DNA from: Heyndrickxia coagulans
GTDB lineage: Bacteria > Bacillota > Bacilli > Bacillales > Caldibacillaceae
Direction: 5' to 3'
DNA: 49,192 nt
Assembly: GCA_902796085.1 (NCBI GenBank)
Contig: CADBNU010000074.1
Location: 1-49,192, forward strand
Shown here one piece after another: positions 16,466-25,898 of the stretch (the first letter of the stretch is position 1; each line of letters begins with the position of its first letter). The notes beneath the pieces are model-generated. The model was not told where the DNA came from and did not search any database. It saw only the letters and a program-made list of their open reading frames with translations. A program made the translations under genes and the position numbers.

Positions 16466-17536
16466 ATGGAACCAATTAAAGTATTGATCGTTGATGACTC
16501 TGCTTTTATGCGAACAATGATTAAAGATTTACTGTCGAGTGACAAACGAATTCAAGTAATTGGAACGGCCCGTAATGGAGCGGATGCGATTAACAAATTA
16601 AAAAGGTATGAACCGGATGTCATAACAATGGATGTTGAAATGCCAGTCATGAACGGTCTGGATTGCCTTGAAAAAATAATGAATGAACAACCACTTCCAA
16701 TTATCATGTTATCAAGTACTACGGTAGAAGGTGCAGAAAATACGATTGCAGCGATACAAAAAGGAGCCTTCGATTTTGTTCCAAAACCTTCAAGTACAAT
16801 CTCATTTGATTTACGTCAAGTTAAAGATGAACTGATCAAGAAAATCATAGAAGCACAGCGAGCAAATATAAAACCATTACGCTTAAGAAATCAAACATTT
16901 AAAGACAAGCAAAATACGGCAACCGATCAAGTTTTCTCTTATACACAAAAAAGAAATAATAAGTTAGTTTTAATCGGATCATCAACTGGAGGACCACGAG
17001 CCTTAGAGTTTGTCATAAAAAATCTTCCAAAAAATTTCGCTGCACCGATATTAATTGTTCAGCATATGCCGAAAGGGTTTACAAAATCATTAGCTGAAAG
17101 GTTAAATTTTGCTAGTGCGATCGAGGTAAAAGAGGCAGAACATGGTGAAATTCTAAGAAATGGAGTTGCTTATATTGCGCCTGGCGGAAAACATTTAAAA
17201 GTAAGACAAGTTGGTCATTCCATTGTTAGTTCATTGACAACTGATGATCCAGTTAAGGGACATCGCCCGAGTGTTGATACATTGTTTTTTTCGGCAGCAA
17301 AGTTAAAAAATCACCAAAAAATTGCGATTGTATTAACTGGTATGGGTTCAGACGGGGCTTATGGACTGGAAGTACTAAAACATAATACCGATAACACATA
17401 TACAATTGCAGAGTCCGAAAATACAGCTGTTATATATGGGATGCCAAAATCAGCAATCCAAACAGGTTATGTGGATAAAATTGCAGATTTAGATGAAATA
17501 GCTTGTCATATTACTAGATTTGTAAATGAGAGGTGA
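16466..17536 (+). CDS. cheB: Chemotaxis methylesterase/deamidase CheB
   Basis: The 356-residue protein has an N-terminal receiver (phosphorylation site D56 in VITMDVEMPVMNG) and a C-terminal methylesterase domain. The catalytic triad is visible as S173 in GSSTGGPRAL, H200 in VQHMPKGF and D296 in TGMGSDGAYG. CheB removes methyl groups from receptor glutamates, and its phosphorylated form is active. It overlaps the region of the cheA ribosome site, suggesting coupling. Confidence 0.97.
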   Translation: MEPIKVLIVDDSAFMRTMIKDLLSSDKRIQVIGTARNGADAINKLKRYEPDVITMDVEMPVMNGLDCLEKIMNEQPLPIIMLSSTTVEGAENTIAAIQKGAFDFVPKPSSTISFDLRQVKDELIKKIIEAQRANIKPLRLRNQTFKDKQNTATDQVFSYTQKRNNKLVLIGSSTGGPRALEFVIKNLPKNFAAPILIVQHMPKGFTKSLAERLNFASAIEVKEAEHGEILRNGVAYIAPGGKHLKVRQVGHSIVSSLTTDDPVKGHRPSVDTLFFSAAKLKNHQKIAIVLTGMGSDGAYGLEVLKHNTDNTYTIAESENTAVIYGMPKSAIQTGYVDKIADLDEIACHITRFVNER

Positions 17537-17541
17537 TCGGA

Positions 17542-19596
17542 ATGGGAATGAATCAGTATTTAGAAGTTTTTCTAGACGAAGGAAGAGAGCATTTACAATC
17601 GATCAATCAAAATTTATTACGATTGGAAAATAATCCAAATGATATGAGCATTATAAATGAAATTTTCCGTTCAGCCCATACTTTAAAAGGAATGTCTGCT
17701 ACGATGGGGTTTGAAGATATGGCAAATTTAACCCATCAAATGGAAAATGTATTAGACGGTATTCGCAATGGTAAATTGGTATTTTCTTCTCAGCTATTAG
17801 ATATTATTTTTGGAGGAATTGATCATTTAGAAAATATGATTGAGTCAATTGCAGAAGGTGGAGACGGAAAAGAAGATGTCAAAGAGGTTATTGCAAAGTT
17901 AAAAGCGATTGAAACAGGTCAAGCACTGGATAGCAGTATCGGGGAAGTTGCCGCAACTGTCATTGAAGATAAAACGGATCAATCATTCGGTAAAGAATAT
18001 AAACAAATATATGATGAATTTGAACTGACCGTTTTAGAACAAGCTCAGGAACAAGGTTTTCATACATATGAAGTTACTGTTATCGTCCGTTCAGATACAT
18101 TGTTAAAAGCAGCAAGGGTTTATATGGTGTTCGATGTTTTAGAAAAAATGGGCGATGTGGTTAAGTCAAGTCCATCAACAGAAGATTTAGAAGAGGAAAA
18201 TTTTAATGATGAATTTGTCGTTACGTTAGTTACAAAAGATGGTCAAGATGATGTTAAAAAGAAAATTATGAAAGTATCCGAGATTGATAATGTAATTGTT
18301 AAAAATATTGATGTTCAGAAAATAAAACAATTAAAAAATACTGAATTGGACTTAAACGTAAAAAATAAACAAAATACTGACAGCAAAAAGGTTGAACGTA
18401 CGAGACAAAAGCAAAATTTAAAAAAGGAAACCAAAACAAATTCAAAAACGAATAAAACGATTCGTGTTAACATTGAACGATTAGATACATTAATGAATTT
18501 ATTTGAAGAACTTGTCATTGACCGTGGTCGACTTGATCAAATTGCAAAGGAAGTCAATCATCAAGAATTAATTGAAACAGTGGAAAAAATGTCTCGGGTT
18601 ACGAACGATTTACAATCTGTTGTTTTAACCATGCGCATGGTTCCTGTAGAAACGGTATTTAATCGGTTTCCGAAAATGGTCCGTCAATTATCTCGAGAAT
18701 TAAATAAAAAAATTAATCTAAAAATTATTGGCGCTGATACCGAACTCGATCGAACCGTAATCGATGAAATTGGTGATCCATTAGTTCATTTATTGAGAAA
18801 TTCCGTCGATCATGGTATCGAAAGCCCAGAAATTCGTCTGAAAAAAGGAAAATCAGAAGAAGGGACGATTGAATTAAAAGCATACCATAGTGGAAATTAT
18901 GTTTTTATTGAAATCAATGATGATGGAGCAGGGATTAATAGAGAAAAAGTCGCAACAAAAGCAGTTCAAAAAGGATTCATTTCAGAAGAAGAAAAAGCTA
19001 CGTTATCAGATAATGAAATTTATAATTTAATTCTGTCTAGCGGTTTTTCGACGGCGGAAAAAGTTTCCGATATATCCGGTCGCGGTGTTGGACTTGATGT
19101 TGTTAAAAGCACAATCGAATCGTTAGGTGGTACGGTTTCCGTTCACTCAAAAGAAAACGTAGGAACGCAATTTATTATCCAGTTGCCTTTAACTTTATCA
19201 ATTATTTCGGTCATGTTAGTAAACGTTCAAGAAGAAACATATGCGATTCCGCTTTCTTCAATTATTGAAACTGCGATTATTCGTGAATCTGATATTCGCT
19301 ATGCTCATGAACAACCGGTTTTTGACTATCGTGGTAATGTTGTTCCGTTGCTCTATTTAGATCAAATCTTTGATGTACCTCAGGTTAAAGAAAAAGATGA
19401 ATATTTATCAACGATTATTATCCGGAAAGGGGATAAACTTGCTGGATTAATTGTAGATTCCTTTATTGGCCAAGAAGATATTGTATTAAAATCACTTGGA
19501 AATTATTTAACCAATGTATTTGCCATTTCAGGTGCAACGATTTTAGGAGACGGAAAAGTTGCATTAATTGTTGATTGTAATGCTTTGATTAAATAG
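17542..19596 (+). CDS. cheA: Chemotaxis histidine kinase CheA
   Basis: ATG 17542 is spaced well from AGAGGTGA (17529-17536). An in-frame GTG at 17533 sits inside that site. The 684-residue protein has a P1 domain with the phosphorylated H46 in RSAHTLKGMSATMGF and a P2 CheY/CheB-docking domain (about 150-255). A Lys-rich linker and the P3 dimerisation helices follow (about 305-370). The P4 ATPase has the N-box LLRNSVDHGIE and G-box DDGAGI and ISGRGVGLDVV. The P5 CheW-like domain is C-terminal. It phosphorylates CheY and CheB in response to receptors. Confidence 0.97.
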   Translation: MGMNQYLEVFLDEGREHLQSINQNLLRLENNPNDMSIINEIFRSAHTLKGMSATMGFEDMANLTHQMENVLDGIRNGKLVFSSQLLDIIFGGIDHLENMIESIAEGGDGKEDVKEVIAKLKAIETGQALDSSIGEVAATVIEDKTDQSFGKEYKQIYDEFELTVLEQAQEQGFHTYEVTVIVRSDTLLKAARVYMVFDVLEKMGDVVKSSPSTEDLEEENFNDEFVVTLVTKDGQDDVKKKIMKVSEIDNVIVKNIDVQKIKQLKNTELDLNVKNKQNTDSKKVERTRQKQNLKKETKTNSKTNKTIRVNIERLDTLMNLFEELVIDRGRLDQIAKEVNHQELIETVEKMSRVTNDLQSVVLTMRMVPVETVFNRFPKMVRQLSRELNKKINLKIIGADTELDRTVIDEIGDPLVHLLRNSVDHGIESPEIRLKKGKSEEGTIELKAYHSGNYVFIEINDDGAGINREKVATKAVQKGFISEEEKATLSDNEIYNLILSSGFSTAEKVSDISGRGVGLDVVKSTIESLGGTVSVHSKENVGTQFIIQLPLTLSIISVMLVNVQEETYAIPLSSIIETAIIRESDIRYAHEQPVFDYRGNVVPLLYLDQIFDVPQVKEKDEYLSTIIIRKGDKLAGLIVDSFIGQEDIVLKSLGNYLTNVFAISGATILGDGKVALIVDCNALIK

Positions 19597-19618
19597 TCTT
19601 GGAAAGGAAGTGAATCGG

Positions 19619-20077
19619 ATGGTCCAAGAAGTTTTAAAAGAAGAGATGAAATTAGTCGCCTTTTCCTTAAATGGAAAAGAATATGCAATAGATGTGAAAA
19701 ATGTTGTTTCGATTGAAAAAATGATGACTATAACTCGAGTACCGCATGTACCACCATATGTTAAAGGGGTCATAAATTTACGCGGTGTCATTACTCCGAT
19801 TCTTGATTTACGTATTCGATTTGACATGGAACCAGTTGAATACAATCAAAATACCAGAATTATTATTGTGACTTGGGAAAATAAAGAAGTCGGTTTTATT
19901 GTAGATGAAGCGAACGATGTGATTAATATTCAAGAAAAGAATATCGAACCACAACCGGATGTTGTAGGTAATATACAACAAAATTATATAACAGGTGTAG
20001 TAAAAGTCGCTGATCGTCTACTTATAATATTAAAATTAGAAACTATATTAAAAGAAGATGAGGATCGTGTTTCCTAA
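19619..20077 (+). CDS. cheW: Chemotaxis coupling protein CheW
   Basis: ATG 19619 follows AAAGGAAGTGA; the in-frame GTG at 19610 is part of that site. The 152-residue protein is a single CheW domain with LVAFSLNGKEYAIDVKNVVS, VPHVPPYVKGVINLRGVITP and VGFIVDEANDVINI. It bridges CheA to receptors in signalling arrays. Its stop shares one base with the cheC start. Confidence 0.97.
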   Translation: MVQEVLKEEMKLVAFSLNGKEYAIDVKNVVSIEKMMTITRVPHVPPYVKGVINLRGVITPILDLRIRFDMEPVEYNQNTRIIIVTWENKEVGFIVDEANDVINIQEKNIEPQPDVVGNIQQNYITGVVKVADRLLIILKLETILKEDEDRVS

Positions 20078-20721
20078 TGGTAAATAAAGAGACCCTTAAT
20101 CAAACTGCACTTGATGTTTTAAAGGAAGTAGGGAATATTGGAGCAGGAAATGCTGCAACAGCATTGTCGAAGTTAGTAAAAAAACGTCTACAAATGAAGG
20201 TTCCGTCTGTTCAAGTTGTTACCTTTAATGAAATGATGGAAATGGTTGGCGGTCCAGATGAATCTGTAGCAGCCATCTTTTTACAAATTGAAGGTGATCT
20301 TAAAGGAAATATGTTTTTCGTACTGCCAATAGAACAGGCCAGCTTGTTTGTTCGGCAATTAACAGGTAGTGTTAAGTTTTCTTTTCAAGAACCGCCTTAT
20401 TCTGACATTGCTCTTTCTGCCTTTCAAGAGATGGGAAATATTGTTGCTGGTTCGTATTTATCTGCTTTATCCGATTTATTACAAATACAAGTCGTTCCAA
20501 CGGTTCCTGATGTTGGCATTGATATGTTTGGTGCAATCATTAGTTACGGGCTTTTGGAAATATCAAAGGAAAGTGATTACGCTATTGTGATTGATACTGA
20601 GATCATTGAATCGTATTCAAATCATCAAAGCGAATCTCCAATTAAGGGACATTTTTTCCTTATGCCTGACACAGATTCCTATCGTTATATTCTTACGAAA
20701 CTCGGAGTTGCAACGAAATGA
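20077..20721 (+). CDS. cheC: CheY-P phosphatase CheC
   Basis: This 214-residue protein has two CheC-type active-site motifs: E17 and N20 in [13 protein letters not shown], and E118 and N121 in [13 protein letters not shown]. It hydrolyses CheY-P and binds CheD, forming part of the Bacillus CheC/CheD/CheY adaptation loop. It has no SpoA domain, which separates it from FliY in the same operon. It overlaps cheD by four bases. Confidence 0.97.
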   Translation: MVNKETLNQTALDVLKEVGNIGAGNAATALSKLVKKRLQMKVPSVQVVTFNEMMEMVGGPDESVAAIFLQIEGDLKGNMFFVLPIEQASLFVRQLTGSVKFSFQEPPYSDIALSAFQEMGNIVAGSYLSALSDLLQIQVVPTVPDVGIDMFGAIISYGLLEISKESDYAIVIDTEIIESYSNHQSESPIKGHFFLMPDTDSYRYILTKLGVATK

Positions 20722-21215
20722 AAACGGATGAAAATGTTGTAAAAGTTGGCATTGCAGATATGAGTTACTGCAAAGCACCTAAAAAAATTCGAACATCAGG
20801 ACTTGGTTCATGCGTCGGTGTCGTCCTTTACGACTTAAGTAAACAAATTGCAGGTCTAGCTCATGTGATGCTCCCGGATTCCAATTTAGCAAAAGGGAAA
20901 ACAATGCATAAAGCAAAATTTGCAGATACGGCCATTGTCACCTTAATTAGATTATTAGAATCAAAAGGAGTGTCACAGAAACAACTGAAAGCGAAAATTG
21001 CTGGAGGTGCACAAATGTTTACTTTTCATACAAAAAATGACCACATGCGAATTGGACCAAGGAATGTGGAAGCAGTGAAGAAGGCACTACAACGTTATGC
21101 TATACCGTTAGTTAGTGAAGATGTAGGTGGAACAAGTGGTCGAACAATTGAATTTAATCCTGAGACTGGAATCCTTCTAGTCCGAACAGTCAATAAAGGG
21201 ATGAAAGAAATTTGA
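20718..21215 (+). CDS. cheD: Chemoreceptor glutamine deamidase CheD
   Basis: The 165-residue protein has the deamidase core [14 protein letters not shown] with C32 and H49 in GLAHVMLPD. The pattern [11 protein letters not shown] follows near residue 90, and [16 protein letters not shown] is near the C-terminus. CheD deamidates receptor glutamines and enhances CheC. It starts inside the cheC stop (ATGA at 20718). Confidence 0.97.
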   Translation: MKTDENVVKVGIADMSYCKAPKKIRTSGLGSCVGVVLYDLSKQIAGLAHVMLPDSNLAKGKTMHKAKFADTAIVTLIRLLESKGVSQKQLKAKIAGGAQMFTFHTKNDHMRIGPRNVEAVKKALQRYAIPLVSEDVGGTSGRTIEFNPETGILLVRTVNKGMKEI

Positions 21216-21262
21216 TTCCAATTAGTTAGTAAAGCATATAACGATGGCAAGGAGGGGAGTAC

Positions 21263-22054
21263 ATGCCTTATTCGATACATGTAAAACATAATGAAGAGAC
21301 AAAGAGAAATTCAGAGATCGAAGATTTATTTTATTTATGGACAAAAAAACGTGATGATCATGCTGGAAATAAACTTGTAAAAAAATTTACACCCCTTGTA
21401 CATATCATCGTCGAAAAAATCTATAAAACATTACCTAAATCAATATCGAAAGAAGAACTGATTAGTTTAGGTTTTTTTGGTTTATATGAGGCATTGGAGA
21501 AATATGATCCTACACGAGAACTGAAGTTTGAAACCTATGCTTCATTTCGAATTCGTGGTTCAATAATAGACGGACTTCGGAAAGAGGACTGGTTACCTAG
21601 AAAAACGAGAGAAAAGGCGAAAAAATTAGAGCAAACCATACAAAAACTGGAACAAAAATATTTGCGGAAAGTAACACCAGAAGAGATTGCAAAAGAAACA
21701 AATTTAACAATTAATGAAGTGAATGCGCTTATGGATGAAAGTTTTTTGTCCAATATTTTATCCATAGATGATCATATTCCGCAAAACGGAAAGGAAAAAG
21801 AACAGCAATCTTTTGTTATTCAAGATGATAAAGTGAAGACCCCTGAAGAAAGTATACTTTTTTCTGAACGAATAAAAGAGCTTTCCGAGGCAATTAAACA
21901 ATTAACGAAAAAAGAACAAATTGTATTAAGTTTATTTTATCAGGAAGAACTAACATTAACTGAAATTGGACAAGTACTTGACTTATCAACTTCTCGAATT
22001 TCACAAATTCATTCTAAAACTATTAAAAAATTACGTAATTATTTACAAAATTAA
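21263..22054 (+). CDS. sigD: Flagellar/motility RNA polymerase sigma factor SigD (FliA family)
   Basis: The 263-residue protein has sigma-70 regions 2-4 in order. Region 2 contains LISLGFFGLYEALEKYDPTR and FETYASFRIRGSIIDGLRKE (about residues 60-110). Region 3 follows at about 125-165, and the region 4 helix-turn-helix is LTEIGQVLDLSTSRISQIHS near residue 235. It transcribes late flagellar, chemotaxis and autolysin genes and is held by FlgM elsewhere in the genome. AAGGAGGGGAG (21249-21259) precedes the ATG. Its distal position in a long operon is known to affect SigD levels in B. subtilis. Confidence 0.97.
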   Translation: MPYSIHVKHNEETKRNSEIEDLFYLWTKKRDDHAGNKLVKKFTPLVHIIVEKIYKTLPKSISKEELISLGFFGLYEALEKYDPTRELKFETYASFRIRGSIIDGLRKEDWLPRKTREKAKKLEQTIQKLEQKYLRKVTPEEIAKETNLTINEVNALMDESFLSNILSIDDHIPQNGKEKEQQSFVIQDDKVKTPEESILFSERIKELSEAIKQLTKKEQIVLSLFYQEELTLTEIGQVLDLSTSRISQIHSKTIKKLRNYLQN

Positions 22055-22107
22055 TTATCTCAGAATAGACATCGTTTGAAATCCCAAATATAAGAGGCGA
22101 TGGTCTG

Positions 22108-22419
22108 ATGAGTTTAAAAACGATAGAATTGCAAATTGCAATCCCTCGAACACAGGATGCAAGTAAAATACAAAATGAATTAAATGAACGTTCGAATCAT
22201 GCCAATGCACAAGCAAGTATAGCGGTAGTAAAAGAGGATGAGAAGAGACGTAAAACGGTCATTAAAAACGGAGCAACATCAAAATTACAAACGAACCTTG
22301 ATGATAAATATAATAAAGAAAAAGATGAACAATCTCTACCGAAAAAGTCAAGGAGAGACGAAGGAGAAGCTTCAACCAATCATCCTTTTAAAGGGCACAT
22401 TATAGATATTCGCGGTTAA
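22108..22419 (+). CDS. Small charged protein of unknown function between sigD and swrB
   Basis: This 103-residue protein starts at ATG 22108 behind a weak AGAGGCGATGG site. I do not recognise a characterised family. The N-terminus (LKTIELQIAIPRTQDASKIQ) looks like a short beta strand followed by a helix. The middle is very rich in Lys, Asp and Asn and probably disordered. The end, HPFKGHIIDIRG, looks like a short conserved peptide, and I have an impression of similar tails next to sigD in other Bacillaceae. It has no signal peptide, membrane segment, Cys or enzyme motif. It is 12 bases from swrB and co-directional, so it is probably a co-transcribed real gene. A link to motility is inference. 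Confidence 0.7.
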   Translation: MSLKTIELQIAIPRTQDASKIQNELNERSNHANAQASIAVVKEDEKRRKTVIKNGATSKLQTNLDDKYNKEKDEQSLPKKSRRDEGEASTNHPFKGHIIDIRG

Positions 22420-22430
22420 AGGAGTATAAA

Positions 22431-23051
22431 ATGGAATTCCTTAGTATCATTAACTTTTTACTCGTAATTATAGTAATTTTTGCCATAATCTTGTTATTTA
22501 AAAGACAAAATCAATTGTTGGATTTAGAAAAAAAATATCGTCAGCTAAATGAAGAACTTGAGGATTCAATGTCCTCCTTTTTTATACAAATGCAGGAAGA
22601 AAATGAGGCATTTATAAAAAAATTAAAAGAGGTTCAAACAAGTCAAGTTTCTTCTGAAGAAAAGCAACATTTAACATTTGAGAACAGTAAAACCGAAAAT
22701 AACGGCAAACGTTCAGTGGAAAGTCAGCCATTTTATGCAGCTATTAAAACCTATGAAAACATGCAAGATACGGCTAAACAATCGGTAACCGATAATACTA
22801 ATGAACATGTAAATGAAGAAGACATCGTTGATTGGAATGGTAAAGAGCATATTGAATCTAATAAAAATAAAGTACTAACTGAACATGAATTTGAAAAAGA
22901 GCAAATCAAAGAACTATTAAAGGATGGGAAAACTGTTGAAGAAGTAGCTAAAATTTTAGATAAAGGTAAGACAGAAATTGAACTAATCATAAAATTTTCT
23001 CCAGAACTATATAAGTTACAGAACTTAAATAATAAAGAATCTTTATATTAA
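22431..23051 (+). CDS. swrB: SwrB/YlxL-type motility protein
   Basis: The 206-residue protein has one N-terminal membrane helix (about residues 5-23, IINFLLVIIVIFAIILLF) and a coiled coil at about 24-70. A long acidic, probably disordered middle is followed by a small helix-turn-helix-like end (KELLKDGKTVEEVAKILDKG, then KTEIELIIKFS). This layout matches YlxL/SwrB (DUF6115), the last gene of the fla/che operon in B. subtilis. There it promotes basal-body maturation and SigD activity. Sequence identity is likely low, so the symbol rests on position plus architecture. Confidence 0.75.
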   Translation: MEFLSIINFLLVIIVIFAIILLFKRQNQLLDLEKKYRQLNEELEDSMSSFFIQMQEENEAFIKKLKEVQTSQVSSEEKQHLTFENSKTENNGKRSVESQPFYAAIKTYENMQDTAKQSVTDNTNEHVNEEDIVDWNGKEHIESNKNKVLTEHEFEKEQIKELLKDGKTVEEVAKILDKGKTEIELIIKFSPELYKLQNLNNKESLY

Positions 23052-23141
23052 AAATATCATTCTGTATTACATAGACTGTCTTCAATTTTATCAGAATCGT
23101 TTTCACCTACCATTTTTAGTTAAATAAATTTGAAATGGACC

Positions 23142-23170
23142 TTGAATGTCAATATGATATATGCTATATT
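23142..23170 (+). promoter_or_regulatory. Probable SigA promoter of rpsB
   Basis: TTGAAT (23142-23147) and TATATT (23165-23170) are 17 bases apart, and TGC directly before the -10 gives an extended -10 motif. Transcription would begin near 23177, leaving a leader of about 115 bases. Confidence 0.75.
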
Positions 23171-23176
23171 ATCTAA

Positions 23177-23292
23177 TGGTGTGAATACACACGTTCGCAG
23201 ATTCGAACAGGGGTGCTGAACATTTTTCAGTGCTGTTTGAAGAAGAAGCGGGCGGAGGAACATAAACCAATTTTATTAGGAGGAATTTTTTT
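23177..23292 (+). promoter_or_regulatory. Structured 5' leader of rpsB
   Basis: Three stems can be drawn: GTGTG/CACAC (23179-23183 with 23188-23192), GTTCG/CGAAC (23193-23197 with 23204-23208) and CTGAA/TTCAG (23216-23220 with 23226-23230). An outer pairing AACAG/CTGTT (23206-23210 with 23233-23237) competes with the second stem. The ribosome site AGGAGGAA lies at 23279-23286. Ribosomal protein leaders of this sort often mediate autoregulation; binding of S2 here is inferred, not shown. Confidence 0.45.
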
Positions 23293-24027
23293 ATGTCAGT
23301 TTTATCAATGAAACAATTACTTGAAGCAGGTGTACATTTTGGACACCAAACTCGCCGTTGGAATCCAAAAATGAAAAAATACATTTTCCAAGAAAGAAAC
23401 GGCATCTACATTATTGACCTTCAAAAAACGGTTAAAAAGGTTGAAGAAGCGTATAACTTCTTAAAAGAACTTGCTGCTGATGGTGGAAATGTACTTTTTG
23501 TCGGTACTAAAAAACAAGCACAAGAATCTGTTAAAGAAGAAGCTGAACGTGTTGGAATGTTCTATGTTAACCATCGTTGGTTAGGTGGTACTTTAACAAA
23601 CTTCCAAACAATCCGCAAACGTGTGCAAAGATTAAAAGATCTTGAAAGAATGGCTGAAGACGGTACATTTGATGTATTACCGAAAAAAGAAGTTGTTGGA
23701 TTAAAGAAAGAACAAGAAAAATTAGAAAGATTTCTTGGTGGAATCAAAGAGATGAAGGATTTACCAGATGCAATCTTCATCATCGATCCACGTAAAGAAC
23801 GTATTGCAGTGCAAGAAGCGCGTAAATTAAATATTCCAATTGTTGCAATGGTTGATACAAACTGTGACCCGGATGAAATCGATTATGTCATTCCATCTAA
23901 TGACGATGCGATTCGTGCAGTAAAATTAATCACAAGTAAAATGGCAGATGCGATCTTAGAAGCAAAACAAGGCGAAGAAGAAACTGCTGTTGAAGAAAAA
24001 GAAGTAGTAGCGGAAACTGCTGAGTAA
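23293..24027 (+). CDS. rpsB: 30S ribosomal protein S2
   Basis: The 244-residue protein begins [20 protein letters not shown], and [34 protein letters not shown] and [20 protein letters not shown] follow, all standard uS2 features. The C-terminus is Glu-rich. S2 binds the 30S head late in assembly and is needed with S1 for initiation. AGGAGGAA precedes the ATG. Confidence 0.98.
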   Translation: MSVLSMKQLLEAGVHFGHQTRRWNPKMKKYIFQERNGIYIIDLQKTVKKVEEAYNFLKELAADGGNVLFVGTKKQAQESVKEEAERVGMFYVNHRWLGGTLTNFQTIRKRVQRLKDLERMAEDGTFDVLPKKEVVGLKKEQEKLERFLGGIKEMKDLPDAIFIIDPRKERIAVQEARKLNIPIVAMVDTNCDPDEIDYVIPSNDDAIRAVKLITSKMADAILEAKQGEEETAVEEKEVVAETAE

Positions 24028-24042
24028 GCTTTGAATGATATA

Positions 24043-24076
24043 GGTGATAAGAGGGCAATCCCTTATCACCTTTTTT
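24043..24076 (+). terminator. Intrinsic terminator between rpsB and tsf
   Basis: GGTGATAA (24043-24050) pairs with TTATCACC (24063-24070), extended by GGG/CCC across a small bulge, and TTTTTT follows at 24071-24076. It lies inside a conserved gene pair, so it probably lowers tsf transcription relative to rpsB. Confidence 0.85.
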
Positions 24077-24158
24077 AAAAGATAGTCTGTTTATAAATGA
24101 ATATTTTTTCTTGATACATACTAAAAGATACATATTTACTATTCAAGGAGGAAAAAAT

Positions 24159-25043
24159 ATGGCAATTACAGCCCAAATGGTCAAAGAATTACGTGAAAAA
24201 ACTGGTGCAGGAATGATGGACTGCAAAAAAGCATTAACGGAAACAAATGGTGACATGGATAAAGCCATCGATTTATTACGTGAAAAAGGAATTGCAAAAG
24301 CTGCGAAAAAAGCAGACCGTATTGCTGCAGAAGGTATTACATCAATTGTTACCGAAGGAAACGATGCAGTTATTTTAGAAGTAAATGCGGAAACAGACTT
24401 TGTTGCCAAAAACGAACAATTTTTAACATTAGTTCATGAGTTAGCAACTCATATTTTGAAAAATAAACCAGCTACAGTTGAAGAAGCGCTTGAACAAAAA
24501 ATGGAAAATGGAACGACTGTGAGCGAACATTTAAATGCTGCAATTGCGAAAATCGGTGAAAAAATTACACTTCGTCGTTTCGAAGTAGTTACGAAAGATG
24601 ACAATGCTGCATTTGGTGCTTATCAACACTTAGGCGGTCGTATTTCTGTATTGACTGTTTTAGAAGGAACGACAGATGAGTCTGTTGCGAAAGATGTAGC
24701 AATGCATGTAGCAGCTTTAAATCCGAAATACTTAAATGAAGCTGAAGTGCCTGCAGATGTCATTGCACATGAAAAAGAAGTTTTAAAACAACAAGCTTTA
24801 AATGAAGGTAAACCAGAAAATATTGTAGAAAAAATGGTAGAAGGTCGTTTGAAAAAATTCTTTAAAGAAATTACGCTTGTTGACCAAGAATTCGTTAAAA
24901 ACCCTGATGTGACTGTTGAAAAATTCGTTAAATCTCACAATGCAACAATAAAAGGTTTCATTCGTTATGAAGTTGGTGAAGGTTTAGAAAAACGTGAAGA
25001 TAACTTTGCTGAAGAAGTTATGAGCCAAGTTAAAAATAAATAA
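24159..25043 (+). CDS. tsf: Translation elongation factor Ts
   Basis: ATG 24159 follows AAGGAGG (24145-24151); an in-frame codon at 24111 lacks a site and adds non-family residues. The 294-residue protein begins [20 protein letters not shown] and carries the [10 protein letters not shown] motif near residue 80 that contacts EF-Tu. EF-Ts exchanges GDP for GTP on EF-Tu. The gene is flanked by two terminators, so it can probably be a short separate transcript by read-through or processing. Confidence 0.98.
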   Translation: MAITAQMVKELREKTGAGMMDCKKALTETNGDMDKAIDLLREKGIAKAAKKADRIAAEGITSIVTEGNDAVILEVNAETDFVAKNEQFLTLVHELATHILKNKPATVEEALEQKMENGTTVSEHLNAAIAKIGEKITLRRFEVVTKDDNAAFGAYQHLGGRISVLTVLEGTTDESVAKDVAMHVAALNPKYLNEAEVPADVIAHEKEVLKQQALNEGKPENIVEKMVEGRLKKFFKEITLVDQEFVKNPDVTVEKFVKSHNATIKGFIRYEVGEGLEKREDNFAEEVMSQVKNK

Positions 25044-25049
25044 TAATGT

Positions 25050-25115
25050 AAAAGGTTGACGTTGGGATAGTAATGATTATTTTGTTTAATTTATTACTTC
25101 CTTGTCAACCTTTTT
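25050..25115 (+). terminator. Intrinsic terminator with long two-part stem after tsf
   Basis: AAAAGGTTGAC (25050-25060) pairs with GTCAACCTTTT (25104-25114), and an inner stem AGTAAT/ATTACT (25069-25074 with 25093-25098) sits in the 43-base loop. The last Ts overlap the U-tract at 25111-25115. The unusually large loop makes it atypical. Confidence 0.75.
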
Positions 25116-25171
25116 AAAGAAAACAGATGTATTTAAAATATCAATGATTTGATACATAGCGGGGGCTTTCT

Positions 25172-25894
25172 ATGACTAAACCAAAATATAAACGTGTTGT
25201 TTTAAAATTGAGCGGTGAGGCTTTAGCCGGTGACCAGGGATTTGGAATTAACCCAACGATTATAAAATCGATTGCAACTCAAGTGAAAGAAGTTGCTGAA
25301 TTAGGTGTTGAAGTCGCCGTTGTTGTTGGCGGTGGAAATATCTGGCGTGGAAAAGTCGGTAGTGAGATGGGAATGGATCGAGCCACAGCTGATTATATGG
25401 GAATGTTGGCAACGGTAATGAATTCTTTGGCACTACAAGATAGTCTTGAACAACTAGGTATTGAAACAAGAGTGCAAACTTCTATAGAAATGAGACAAGT
25501 GGCTGAACCGTATATTCGTCGTCGTGCCATTCGTCACCTTGAAAAAAACCGGGTGGTTATTTTTGCTGCAGGTACAGGTAATCCATATTTTTCAACGGAT
25601 ACGACTGCTGCATTGAGAGCTGCTGAAATTGAAGCAGATGTTATTTTAATGGCAAAAAATAACGTTGACGGCGTGTATACCGCTGATCCGATGAAAGATC
25701 GCAACGCTAAAAAATATACAGAGCTTTCATACTTAGAAGTGATTAAAAACGGTTTACAAGTAATGGATTCTACAGCTTCTACATTATGTATGGATAATGA
25801 CATTCCACTTATCGTATTCTCAATTATGGAAGAAGGAAATATTAAAAAAGCCGTTCTAGGTGAAACAATCGGAACCATAGTGAGGGGGAAATAA
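25172..25894 (+). CDS. pyrH: Uridylate kinase (UMP kinase)
   Basis: The 240-residue amino-acid-kinase-fold protein begins with [14 protein letters not shown], then [13 protein letters not shown], and has [20 protein letters not shown] near residue 130, all PyrH signatures. It makes UDP from UMP and ATP and is regulated allosterically by GTP and UTP in Bacillus. frr follows five bases after its stop. Confidence 0.98.
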   Translation: MTKPKYKRVVLKLSGEALAGDQGFGINPTIIKSIATQVKEVAELGVEVAVVVGGGNIWRGKVGSEMGMDRATADYMGMLATVMNSLALQDSLEQLGIETRVQTSIEMRQVAEPYIRRRAIRHLEKNRVVIFAAGTGNPYFSTDTTAALRAAEIEADVILMAKNNVDGVYTADPMKDRNAKKYTELSYLEVIKNGLQVMDSTASTLCMDNDIPLIVFSIMEEGNIKKAVLGETIGTIVRGK

Positions 25895-25898
25895 ATTT

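Noticed and set aside
23059..23103. ATTCTG/CAGAAT pairing after swrB as terminator of the fla/che operon
   Set aside because: Only six pairs, a 27-base loop and four Ts; too weak to call. The operon may read into rpsB or end elsewhere.
24111..24138. TTGATA with a possible -10 TATTTA before tsf
   Set aside because: The implied start would fall within the tsf ribosome site (24145-24151), so it is unlikely to be a useful promoter.
24111..25158. Ten-base direct repeat TTGATACATA at 24111-24120 and 25149-25158
   Set aside because: Short and AT-rich, at different distances from the next start codons, with no other shared context; chance is likely.
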